Shown one piece after another: positions 1-9,500 of a DNA stretch of 42,791 bases. The DNA comes from a virus. The stretch is taken from IMG/VR virus record IMGVR_UViG_3300047386_000233, positions 1-42,791 of that record, one strand, 5' to 3'. The notes below the pieces were generated by a model that was not told where the DNA came from, ran no database searches, and saw only the letters and a program-made list of their open reading frames with translations. The translations under genes and the position numbers were made by a program. The stretch's first letter is position 1. The number at the start of each line of letters is the position of its first letter.

Positions 1-2853
1 AGCTTTTTTTGCTAATTCAGGGTCTTGCATGCTTTCTGATATGCTTTTAAGCTTATCAATTTTAGGTTGGTACTTTGCTTGATATTGATCTAATCTTTTT
101 TGTAAAAACTTATTGTCGGTCTTTACTTTAAGAGTCTTCATAAAATCAAAAAGACTATTGCTTACGCTAATTTGATTTTCTGGTGATAAACCGGATTTTA
201 AAGTTTGATCCAACGCAGCATGTAAAACTTCGTGAGCAGCTGTATTTACAACACCGTCTTTAAAAGCTTCTGCTCTATTTATTAATATTATTTGGCTACC
301 ATCTTTTCTAGTTATAGTTTGACCATAAGCATCGCTATAATTTACAATAGGTTTCTTACCGTCTTCTTCCCTAATTTTATCTACTAACGCGTTTACGGTT
401 GCTTGATCATCTGCAAATTCAATATTTGCCCCTTTTACGCTTTTTAATATTTCAACCGCTCCTTTTTCAGATTTAACTGTTTCAGCTAATAATGCTTCTT
501 TTGCAGAAACATTATTTAACTCTTCATTTATTTCTTTAATCCTAGCTTTTTCTTCTTTTACTAATTCAGGATCTTTATTTGCAATATTTTGCTCAATGTT
601 ATTTTTTTCTATTATTAAGTCAAATGCTTTTTTTCTTCCAGATTCACTAAATGTTTTTGGAATTTTTAATCCAGAATTTCTTATAGTACTTAAGTTTTCG
701 CTTTCGTTCCTGTATTCTTCTTGTGTAATTTCACCGTTATCCAGTTTTCTCTGTAAATTACTTTCAGCTTCTTTAAAAAAATTATTAGCAGCTTTAAGAC
801 TTGATCCAAATTTACTTGTTAAATCAAACTTTGTAGCTACATCCCTAGCTGAATTTCTTAATTCTGAAACAGATTGCCTATATACGCTTGCTCCAAAAGG
901 TATAAAGAATCCAGCTAAACCACCTCCTAATGCAGCCTCTCTGTTAGCTTCAGTATCTATATATTTACCTATACCACTAAGTCCTTCTAATTGAGTTCCT
1001 GTGCTTATTTGCGAAGCTAAATTTTGACCTAATTCAGTACCAGCTTCTCCAATACCCGCTATAGATTGCTGTTTTAACCCTCTAGCTGTAGATTTTACAA
1101 ATTGTTTTACCTCGCCTTTATATAAAGAGCCTAGTGATTTTCTTAAAGTACCACCTAGCCCTAATGCTTTCATTGTATTTTTAGCAACTTTAGTAGCTCC
1201 TAATTGTTCTAGACTAGCGGAAACTACACCTGTAGCAGCAGCCTGCGCTTGAGAAGCGTATTTGCCTTCCTTTAATGCTTCTATAATGTTTTTTTCGTTG
1301 TATTCTAGACCATCATTTTTTAAACCCTGCTCTATAGCCCCCATATAAGAAGCTCCGTATTCCATAGTGAACATAGACATAAACCCTGCTCCGGCTAGCA
1401 CTGGATTACCTGTCATTGCCCCACCGGCTGCTACCGCCATGTAAGGTGCGGATGCTGATATAGTTTTTATAATGTCCTTAAATTGTACCCCATCAGAAAA
1501 ATCTGCTTGAGTAAAAAGAGAACCATATTCAGAAGAGTCCATAACATCTTGTATATCTTCAGCAATTGATTCCTGTGTTAAATTAATTTGATCTTCAAGA
1601 TATTTTATTTTATCTTTTACAGTACCGCTTTTACCTCCAACTCTAGTATTGCTTTTTTGACTAAAAGATCCGCCATATATTACTTTAGCATCCTCTTTTA
1701 ATTTACCAGATTCAACATCATTTTTTAACCTAGTTATTTCGTCATACTTATTCTGTAGTTCTACTTGTTGAGCTGCTACTTGAGCTTTGTTAAAGTCTCC
1801 TCCCATTTGTACAAATGTACCTCTAATAGGCTCTACAACATTTGAAAAAATGCCAGTAGGATCATATTGATCAAGAAAATCTATAGAGCTTAAAAAAGCG
1901 CTTTTGTATCTTCCAAACTTTATATTTTCCTTTTCAGCAACTTTACTAGCTACTAATTGTAAGTCTTTTACAGTGTTTTTATAAGCGGCAGATTGGGACA
2001 CCGGATCTATTACAAGTTCTTTCCATCTATTATCGTACGCTTTTTCAGCTTCAGCAATTCCCTCGGGGGTGTTGAAATCATATTTATCTCTTAATCCAAG
2101 AGCGTAATCTTTCAGCTCTCGTTCTGCTTTTTTAGAGGCTATTTTTATTTGATAGTTTATAAGTGGGTTTTCTGCAATTGTTTTTTGTATACCTTGATCT
2201 AAAGCTATATTAAAATCTTTCTTATCATCAAAAGCATCAAAATTGTTTGGTAGATTTTTAGAAAACTGTTTTTCAGCGTCTTCTGTAGGTATTGAATCGT
2301 AAGTATTAGTTGATTGATTGTATTGCTGCCTAGTGTACCTAGGAGCTTTATTAGCTAATTGTGATGCTGCAAAATTTTGCCGGTATTCTATATCATAATT
2401 TTTTAAAAATTCATAAATACCTTCAGCCTTTAATATACCCTCAAAGCTATCCTTATAATCTTGCAATTGTACACTATAAGGTTTTTCATTGTAACCAGTA
2501 GTTCCGTCTTCTTTTAAATAAGTCCCGTATATTTCTTTTTTTTCAGTATCTCTTTTGTAATCTTCAAATTCTTGTTGAGTTACTTCCCTACCGTTTATAA
2601 TAAATGGCTTAGGGTCTTCTAAATCCGAAGGAGTATCTACCGAAGGTAATTCCGTAAAACCTGCTTGTGATGCTGTCATTGGTTGCTGCACTGCATCCGC
2701 ATCCTCTACAGTGCTTGTTGGAAAATCCTGTGGTTCGTCTTTTTCAAAAGTAATTTTATGTTTACTAATATAATCTTCCATAGAAAGATTTGCTAACTTT
2801 GCAGCATTTTTTATTTCTTCTTCAGAGTATTTAAAACCGTCGTATATATACAT
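1..2853 (-). CDS. Giant virion protein with HEXXH motif, partial (3' end outside window)
   Basis: An open frame of 951 codons starts at the ATG at 2853 and runs off the left edge without a stop. The N-terminus (MYIYDGFKYSEEEIKNAAKL... followed by SMEDYISKH) resembles the start of large virion proteins in Bacteroidetes phages; this is from memory. The middle is a charged, helical region. Around residues 450-500 there is a Gly/Ala-rich hydrophobic stretch (SAPYMAVAAGGAMTGNPVLA), and a second lies near residue 640 (GGGLAGFFIPFGA). Near residue 876 is NTAAHEVLHAALD, an HEXXH zinc-peptidase motif. It is the last visible gene of the late block, after the internal virion proteins, so an ejected or capsid-internal protein with a metallopeptidase domain is a reasonable inference. 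Whether the peptidase is active cannot be judged without the C-terminus. Confidence 0.85.
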   Translation of the reverse strand, partial: MYIYDGFKYSEEEIKNAAKLANLSMEDYISKHKITFEKDEPQDFPTSTVEDADAVQQPMTASQAGFTELPSVDTPSDLEDPKPFIINGREVTQQEFEDYKRDTEKKEIYGTYLKEDGTTGYNEKPYSVQLQDYKDSFEGILKAEGIYEFLKNYDIEYRQNFAASQLANKAPRYTRQQYNQSTNTYDSIPTEDAEKQFSKNLPNNFDAFDDKKDFNIALDQGIQKTIAENPLINYQIKIASKKAERELKDYALGLRDKYDFNTPEGIAEAEKAYDNRWKELVIDPVSQSAAYKNTVKDLQLVASKVAEKENIKFGRYKSAFLSSIDFLDQYDPTGIFSNVVEPIRGTFVQMGGDFNKAQVAAQQVELQNKYDEITRLKNDVESGKLKEDAKVIYGGSFSQKSNTRVGGKSGTVKDKIKYLEDQINLTQESIAEDIQDVMDSSEYGSLFTQADFSDGVQFKDIIKTISASAPYMAVAAGGAMTGNPVLAGAGFMSMFTMEYGASYMGAIEQGLKNDGLEYNEKNIIEALKEGKYASQAQAAATGVVSASLEQLGATKVAKNTMKALGLGGTLRKSLGSLYKGEVKQFVKSTARGLKQQSIAGIGEAGTELGQNLASQISTGTQLEGLSGIGKYIDTEANREAALGGGLAGFFIPFGASVYRQSVSELRNSARDVATKFDLTSKFGSSLKAANNFFKEAESNLQRKLDNGEITQEEYRNESENLSTIRNSGLKIPKTFSESGRKKAFDLIIEKNNIEQNIANKDPELVKEEKARIKEINEELNNVSAKEALLAETVKSEKGAVEILKSVKGANIEFADDQATVNALVDKIREEDGKKPIVNYSDAYGQTITRKDGSQIILINRAEAFKDGVVNTAAHEVLHAALDQTLKSGLSPENQISVSNSLFDFMKTLKVKTDNKFLQKRLDQYQAKYQPKIDKLKSISESMQDPELAKKA

Positions 2854-2881
2854 AGTTATTTTTTTTATTTAATTAAATTAT

Positions 2882-4228
2882 TTAGGAATCCTTAGTAGGA
2901 AGCGACGGCTTAGGGTAACCTAATGCGTCAGATAAAAATTTTATGTTTGTATAACCCCCATCCATGACATCTGAAAACTTACCTTGAGCACTTTTTTGTT
3001 GAAGAAACCATCTAACGTCTCCGTTTTTGTCTTTCTTGCGTATTGCCTGAACGTTAGGGTCGTTAAAACTATATATAATTGGAACATCGCCTTTAATTCC
3101 TTCTTCAATAGTTTTATTAAAAACTTTTATTCTTCTTTTTTCTTCTTGCAATTGTTTTTGTTGAGTAAATGTTAACTCCGTATCTGTATTGCCTTTCCTT
3201 TTTTCTGTTAAATCTTTAGTAACACCAAAAATATTATAAGTCGCTTTTGTTTCATTTATTAACGAGTTCATTAAAGCTTCCTTAATTAAATCTTCTTTAC
3301 CTTCTCCAGTTAAATCATCATCATAGCTAAGATCTGGCTTGTTGCCTTTATCAAGAGTATTATTGTATAATCTTATTTTTTCTCTAGGTGATAAACCTGC
3401 TAATATCATATCAGCGTTAGGTTTTAATACTTTTTTAAAATAATCTTCAGTTACCCTAGCCCCTGTACCACCTTTTCCGTCTTTAATTATTGCTCCTTCT
3501 GCGCTTATAAATTCACCAAATCTCGATTTAAAATCGTTTGTATTAAGAGTTGCTTTTATAGCGGTAGACATTTCTTTAGTGACATCTGGAATTACAGGAG
3601 GCATTTGTGTAGTTGCAACGTTGTCGTTTATAACGCTCCCCACGAATTTCTCCCCGTCTTTTGTTTTTTGATAAACATCTAAAGAAAAAACAATCTGACC
3701 ATTTTTATTTGTTTTGTATCTAGCTTTTGTTCTTCCTTCCACTTGGTTTGATAAAACAGCCATTTTTGCATAAAGCTCTGGGTTCTCCTTAGGATCAACA
3801 GCTCCAGGCATGCCAGGTATTTTATTAACCTGCTCCATCATAGCTTCTTGAGACATAGCAGTATTCTTTAACATGTTAGCCATATTGCTCCCTATGTTTT
3901 CCATGCTATTAATAAAGGTTTTTTCTTCAGCTGTTCTTTTAGCTGGATCCTTCATTAAAAGACGATTCATCAAATTTAATTGTTCGTCTAAATCACCAAA
4001 ATCCGCAGTTGGATTTTTAGACTGTGTTTGCATTATAGAGTTTTGAGCGTCAGCCACCCTCTTATCAGCTTCAGCTCTAATAGCGGCAGTTTTAGCAGCA
4101 TTATCAGCGTGTATTTTATTTATACTGGATACGATACCTGTGCCAACCCCTGCCAGTGTTTTTTGCAAATTTTGTTGAATTTGCATCGACTGTGTATCTA
4201 TATATTGTTTTGGATTTCTATAACTCAT
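2882..4228 (-). CDS. Internal/tail-associated virion protein, coiled-coil (448 aa)
   Basis: This ORF starts 12 bases after the preceding stop and ends 28 bases before the next start, as in a tight operon. The N-terminal 100 residues are helical and rich in Gln, Ala and charged residues (NAAKTAAIRAEADKRVADAQ), with no signal peptide and no membrane segment. The rest is a mixed, soluble sequence without a motif I recognise. Its place between the gp14-like protein and the giant HEXXH protein suggests an internal virion or cargo protein of a podovirus-type particle. No enzymatic function is visible. Confidence 0.8.
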   Translation of the reverse strand: MSYRNPKQYIDTQSMQIQQNLQKTLAGVGTGIVSSINKIHADNAAKTAAIRAEADKRVADAQNSIMQTQSKNPTADFGDLDEQLNLMNRLLMKDPAKRTAEEKTFINSMENIGSNMANMLKNTAMSQEAMMEQVNKIPGMPGAVDPKENPELYAKMAVLSNQVEGRTKARYKTNKNGQIVFSLDVYQKTKDGEKFVGSVINDNVATTQMPPVIPDVTKEMSTAIKATLNTNDFKSRFGEFISAEGAIIKDGKGGTGARVTEDYFKKVLKPNADMILAGLSPREKIRLYNNTLDKGNKPDLSYDDDLTGEGKEDLIKEALMNSLINETKATYNIFGVTKDLTEKRKGNTDTELTFTQQKQLQEEKRRIKVFNKTIEEGIKGDVPIIYSFNDPNVQAIRKKDKNGDVRWFLQQKSAQGKFSDVMDGGYTNIKFLSDALGYPKPSLPTKDS

Positions 4229-4240
4229 CTTATATTTTTT

Positions 4241-5143
4241 TTAATCGGCCCATGAAGGTCTGTAACTTAGATCTATACTAGGGTTTTCTATTCCTACTGG
4301 ATCAGGTAATTCTGTTGCGACTACCATATCTCTAGATTCAGTATAAGGATTTGCTTGTCGCGAAGCTAAGCCTGTTAATAAGTTTCCACCGATAGAAGCT
4401 AAACCACCAATTAACCCTGCAGTATTTGCTTGCCTAGCAGCTGAAGCTTGCATTGCTTGTGCCTCAGCTCCAGCTAATTGCGCAGATACTCTATCTAGCT
4501 GTGCCATTTCTCTTTGCTCTTGAGTTTGAAACATAAATTGTTTTCCAGCAGCATCTAAGCCTTGCACTCTTCCACCCTCAGCAATTTGTATACCCTGAAC
4601 TCTTGCCGCTTCCTGCATTCTCATTCTATCTAGTTGTTGCTCGCCCTGTGCTCTTAATCTTTCGTTATTTGATTCTTGCTGTTCGATATTAGCAGATACA
4701 CCTTTTTTACTTTGTAAAGCTGCTTGAGCTAAAGCTGTAGCGCCTCCTGATCCAGAGCCAGTAGCTCTTAATGTATCTAATGTATTAGCTAATGATATAT
4801 CAGCTTGTTCTATTTGCATTTCTGCTGCTTGAGTAGCTACACTTAGATTAGCGTATGGGTTAGATAATGTAGAGCTAAGGTCTTTAGCTAAGCCACTTAA
4901 ATTCTTAACACCTGAGTATGGGTTGGTTATTTCTTGTCTACTAGCTTCTAATACACTTAATTTTCTTTGAAGCCTAGCTTGCTTTTGTTGAGCTTGTCTT
5001 TCAGCTCTTCTTCTTCTTCCACTACCAAATATAGATCCTACAAACTGAAGACCACCTGATATTAAAGCTGCTCCAGCCATTGTCAGCTCTGCCATTTGAA
5101 CATTACCTTGTCCAAAGAAAAATATTTCTAAAAATTCTATCAT
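4241..5143 (-). CDS. Internal virion protein, T7 gp14-like organisation (300 aa)
   Basis: A short hydrophobic segment (residues 19-40, TMAGAALISGGLQFVGSIFG) is followed by an Arg-rich stretch (GRRRRAERQAQQKQ). Then comes a long Gln/Ala-rich helix (about 45-210) and a second hydrophobic stretch near 240-260 (AGLIGGLASIGGNLLTGLAS). This layout is that of podovirus internal virion proteins that enter the host membrane during DNA ejection; the similarity is in architecture, not a proven homology. The start at 5143 lies 12 bases after the upstream stop. An internal ATG at 5095 (MAELTMAG) would remove an odd hydrophobic N-terminus (MIEFLEIFFFG) and is a good alternative start. Confidence 0.8.
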   Translation of the reverse strand: MIEFLEIFFFGQGNVQMAELTMAGAALISGGLQFVGSIFGSGRRRRAERQAQQKQARLQRKLSVLEASRQEITNPYSGVKNLSGLAKDLSSTLSNPYANLSVATQAAEMQIEQADISLANTLDTLRATGSGSGGATALAQAALQSKKGVSANIEQQESNNERLRAQGEQQLDRMRMQEAARVQGIQIAEGGRVQGLDAAGKQFMFQTQEQREMAQLDRVSAQLAGAEAQAMQASAARQANTAGLIGGLASIGGNLLTGLASRQANPYTESRDMVVATELPDPVGIENPSIDLSYRPSWAD

Positions 5144-5155
5144 ATTGTTTGTTTT

Positions 5156-6535
5156 TTATCTTCCATAAGTTGCACCTACTGCAAATAATTCCTTTAATCC
5201 ACCTGGATTAGTTGTAGAGTCAGTTGTCATATATACACTTAGGTAATGACCTTTTAACCCTGAAATAGCCGGACCTATTAATACCTGCCCAGGTAATACA
5301 TCACCTGTATTTTGCGCTGCATTATTTTTAATAGCTGCAACATATTCGTTTTGTTTTCTGTCAAAACCAGCTCTATATTGAACATTGTTTTCAACATAAG
5401 CACCTTCGTTATAACTATATATTCTAGATGATTCATCAATAACTGTTGTCCACTGGTTATTAACATCTAATACAGGCTGTATCTCATCTGACTTTATATA
5501 ACTTATTTCCCAACCATTACTACCTTCATAGTTTATAGTTTTAAATGTTTTAATTCTGGTAGGATCTGGATTTATAATAAATTCAATAATACTAGGATTA
5601 GTAGATCCTCCATAAAAAGAAGCTCTAGGAGCAGAACTATCGTAGTGCTTATATACATTGGAACCGCTTGTTGTAAAAAAGTTTCCGTTAGAACTAAACC
5701 CCCAGTCAGGCTTATAAGAATAAAAACTACTCCATCCGTTAGTTGCTTCATCAAAACTTAATGTTTGGTAAGCACTATTATTTGTATTATAATTTTGTAA
5801 TGATAACGTGTAATTCTTACTGTAGACATCGTAAGCACCTAGTATTTTACCATCGTCTGCAACGTTTAGTAAATTTTCTCTAAAAAAGCTACGCATTCCG
5901 TAGTTTGATATTTCAGTAATACCATCCATTGAAAGCCTTAATACAGCATTTCTATTTTTGTCTACAAAGTATTTTTGATACCCGTAAACAGCAAAAGACT
6001 CTGGGTTTTTAGAAATACCAAACTCCCCGGCATAAGAAACTATCTGCCCTATAACTAAATTCGTCGATGTTGTTATTGGGTTGCCTTCAGCAGAATATAT
6101 AGCGTCTTTATCTATTAAAGCTCTATTTACTTTTCTTTCTTGGAATATAATCAAGTTAGTATCTTCAGCGTAAAGCTTTTGTATACTTCCATTGATAGGA
6201 TCAACACTTCTAGTTATTTCTTCAGCAACACTAAATTGGTTTGTTTGGTTAATACCTGTTCTAGAATTTAAAGGACCAGAATATATTAGTGAATTTGAAA
6301 GTCTTTGTTGACTATCGTTGTCTTCTACAATATATGCTTTAACACCTAAATCTGTAGACGTATTATTATAGCCACCTCTTATTCTTGATTCTTCTATATA
6401 CCAATCCTCTTGAATAGTAGTGCTAGCTGGAGCTGTCCAAGCGGTAGCCCCAGTTTTTTGATAACCAACAGGAGCGTCAGCTATTCTCTTCACGTAAAAT
6501 GAGTTAAAATATCCTACTTCTAATGTTACTGGCAT
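5156..6535 (-). CDS. C-terminal half of muzzle-like tail-tube protein on its own ORF (459 aa)
   Basis: The sequence reads like the C-terminal part of the large tail-tube/stabilisation proteins of crAss-like and related phages. These are usually part of one long chain. Recognisable stretches are LEVGYFNSFYV near residue 5, ESRIRGGYNNTSTDLGVKAY near 50, and YGYQKYFVDKNRNAVLRLS near 190, followed by GITEIS. It begins 30 bases after the 1357-residue ORF that carries the expected N-terminal part, so the two products probably assemble together in the tail. The separate ATG start follows an A-rich leader like other genes here, which argues for a genuine split rather than a sequencing error. Homology is from memory. 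Confidence 0.8.
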   Translation of the reverse strand: MPVTLEVGYFNSFYVKRIADAPVGYQKTGATAWTAPASTTIQEDWYIEESRIRGGYNNTSTDLGVKAYIVEDNDSQQRLSNSLIYSGPLNSRTGINQTNQFSVAEEITRSVDPINGSIQKLYAEDTNLIIFQERKVNRALIDKDAIYSAEGNPITTSTNLVIGQIVSYAGEFGISKNPESFAVYGYQKYFVDKNRNAVLRLSMDGITEISNYGMRSFFRENLLNVADDGKILGAYDVYSKNYTLSLQNYNTNNSAYQTLSFDEATNGWSSFYSYKPDWGFSSNGNFFTTSGSNVYKHYDSSAPRASFYGGSTNPSIIEFIINPDPTRIKTFKTINYEGSNGWEISYIKSDEIQPVLDVNNQWTTVIDESSRIYSYNEGAYVENNVQYRAGFDRKQNEYVAAIKNNAAQNTGDVLPGQVLIGPAISGLKGHYLSVYMTTDSTTNPGGLKELFAVGATYGR

Positions 6536-6565
6536 ATTTTATTTATTACTTGTTTTTTGTTAGTA

Positions 6566-9500
6566 TTACGGTGGCGTAGGGCAATTGGTATTTCCGTATG
6601 TATCGTCACCAAAAGTTACGTTAAAGAAACTATCACCACTGCTACAACCTGATCCTGATATCCTTTGTGTTATCAATCTATATTCCCCCTCTAAATTAAA
6701 CGTAAATGAATCAGTATCTGTTATGTTATTATCACTAGACAAATTTTCTGATAATGCAACTGTACCTCCTGTTGATTTAGTTGCTTGAGTCCAAGAACTA
6801 TTGGCATCAGATCTGTATTGTATTGTATATATAATTTCAGAAGTAGCCGTAGTGGATGTATTTCTAAAGGAAGTATTAATATACATAACTCCCTGGGTTA
6901 ATGCACCGGTTGAAACAGGCTGTACATCTGAAGGAGCTTGATCACTTACATTGTAATATATAGTACCAGATTGATTATATCCTGTAGGATAAGACCCTGT
7001 TGCCCCTGCGATATCACTTGCTAAAAATTGGTACTCTATAGATTCTGCACAATTAACTGTATCAGGTGTTCTTTGATTTCCTCTACATATAGCTACTGGT
7101 ACATTTGGTATACCGGTAGTAAACTGTATAGCACATTGAGTTGAAAGAGAATCAGACCCAACGCCATTCAGGTCAGAAACCTTAACTGTTATGTTGTAAG
7201 TAACTTCGTTTGTTAATGAATAACCACTACCCATTTGTAATCTGCCTGGCACAGTATTTGAAAACTCAAAAAACCCAGCGTCTAGATCCGTGGTAACTCC
7301 ATTAACTGTTTTAGTTCCATTACCCACTTTACTCCATAATAAATTTAAAGTATTAACGGCTGGTGTTCCTGAGGTATCAGCGCTCCCGTTATCATCTACA
7401 GTGAAGTTTTTTATTACGGTAGAGGTATTATTTAATCCAGTAGGATTAGAACAATTTATATTTCTAGGGGCTACGTTTGTTAAAGATATATTATTTAAAG
7501 TTATATCGTCAGTATAGGTTCCAGAACCATCATTATATGTTACATTAACTGTTATAGTATATACGTCGTTAACAGCGCTGTTTGAAGTATATACAAATCT
7601 AGAATTAGAATTTGATTTTATTTCAAATCTATTAGTGTTAGAATTTAAAGATACAGAAAAAGTATCATTAGGTACTGTTTGATTAGGAGCTGTTATGTTT
7701 ATATTATTTATAGTAATATTACTACTAGCTGCTACACTACCGCTTCCTGTTATAAAATCAAAATTATTTCCAATTGCCTGTTCGCTATTGATACTTTCAG
7801 GAAAAGTGGCTGCGGTAAAATTAGCGCTAACTAAGCCTCCGTATTGAGAATCTATAAGTGAATTTAATGTTATTAAATTACCCGATAACGAAGTTTCCCA
7901 AAATATATCTAATATAGAATAAGCTGGTTTTGTCTCTGCAATTGATAAAAACGGGATCATAGAAAGCTGGTTATTATTCGAACTGTCATAAACAGATGTA
8001 GTAAAGACTCTAGCTCCTATTGAATTATTTCCATTTTCAGTAGATGATATCTTTACAACCAACGGGTTTGATTCCCCATCGTATATAGATGGATCTGGCC
8101 CTGTTGTTCCCCAAGGTATTTTACCTGTTGGTTCTGGTATTTCGTTAACATCTTCTATACCACTAGTTGGATCTCCTGGAGTAAAATAATTATATGTTTG
8201 TAATATAGCTGATTCTCCATACTCTCCTGACGTAACAGCTGGTTTAAATGGAATAGCTTGTATTTCCATGTCTCTTACTGTAGCAATACTTAACACATTT
8301 TGTGAGATGCTATTTGGATAGTATTGAGCATTCCAAGGGGTATCTTTTCTGTAAGAAGCTTGTGGCTTATTATCTATAATAGGATTATTAACTCTTATAG
8401 TTATTATTTCGTCACTATTATACTCGTTATCGCTAGGTCCAACCTCTTTTAGATTTCTAGGTATTTTATTAATATTGTCACTAATTAAAGTTGTAAAAAA
8501 CAATTTATTAGTATCAACCTGTTGAGTTACAGGATAACCATTAATAAATCCAGGTAGGTAAACATTGTAATATTCCTGCTCTTGTTGTTTTACAACAATC
8601 TTGTAAGAATACCATCCCAATGGGTTTGAAGTTGAATACACTCCAGGGTGACCATCTTGACTTGACCCTGATTCACCTATAGTTTCATTTAATTGTACAC
8701 TTAAAACGTCTCCTAACCATTGAATAACAGGATCCGTTGTTTGTCTATCTAAGGTATTATATGGATGAAAAACTGTTGAGCCAGGTATAGATGATACGTC
8801 ATCATAGGAAGAAAGTATAACATCAGATTGTCTACCATATCTATCTGACAAAACAAAACCAACTTGATATGTTCTGTTTTGCTTTAAAGTATGTTTAGGG
8901 AACTGTGTGTAGTTATCGTATCTTGTATCCTTGTTTTGCGCTGTTGCGCTAAAAGCTATTTTATTTGGGCTGGAATGCTTGTCTAGGTAATTACCATACA
9001 CTATTCTATTACCTATAACTTCTTGACTTAAAGCTTTAACAGGTACCTTGTCTGATACTCTAGTTGTTTGGTTTTGGGGTAAAGTTTTATACGGTTTATT
9101 TGAGGTGTAATTGTATTCTACATAATATTCAGAAATGTCTCCATGTATAAAATCATCATAAGCAATACTAGGTAAAACTGTTGTAGACGGGGTAATGTTT
9201 AGAGTATCTAAAACCTTAACAGCTAAAGCATCAGATTCTTTATATAGAATATCTATTTCGCTTAAGTGAAGGTTGTTAATTAATTGAGTGTAATTAGCAT
9301 TACCGTCTGGAGTTGGTATTTTTAATAGTATATTGTCAATGTTGTTTTCAAACCAAGATATTATCGTTGATTTGTAAGCATTATCCATATCATCTGTGGT
9401 AGAATCTAATCCACCTCCAAACTCACTGTAATTACGAGGGATAAACATAGGTTGACTAAATGGAGCCATTAATGAGTACTCGTTATCTTCAAATTTAAAT

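Noticed and set aside
596-994. 132-codon open frame on the plus strand
   Set aside because: It is antisense to the giant virion gene, has low-complexity Leu/Ser-rich sequence and no leader or neighbour in the same direction.
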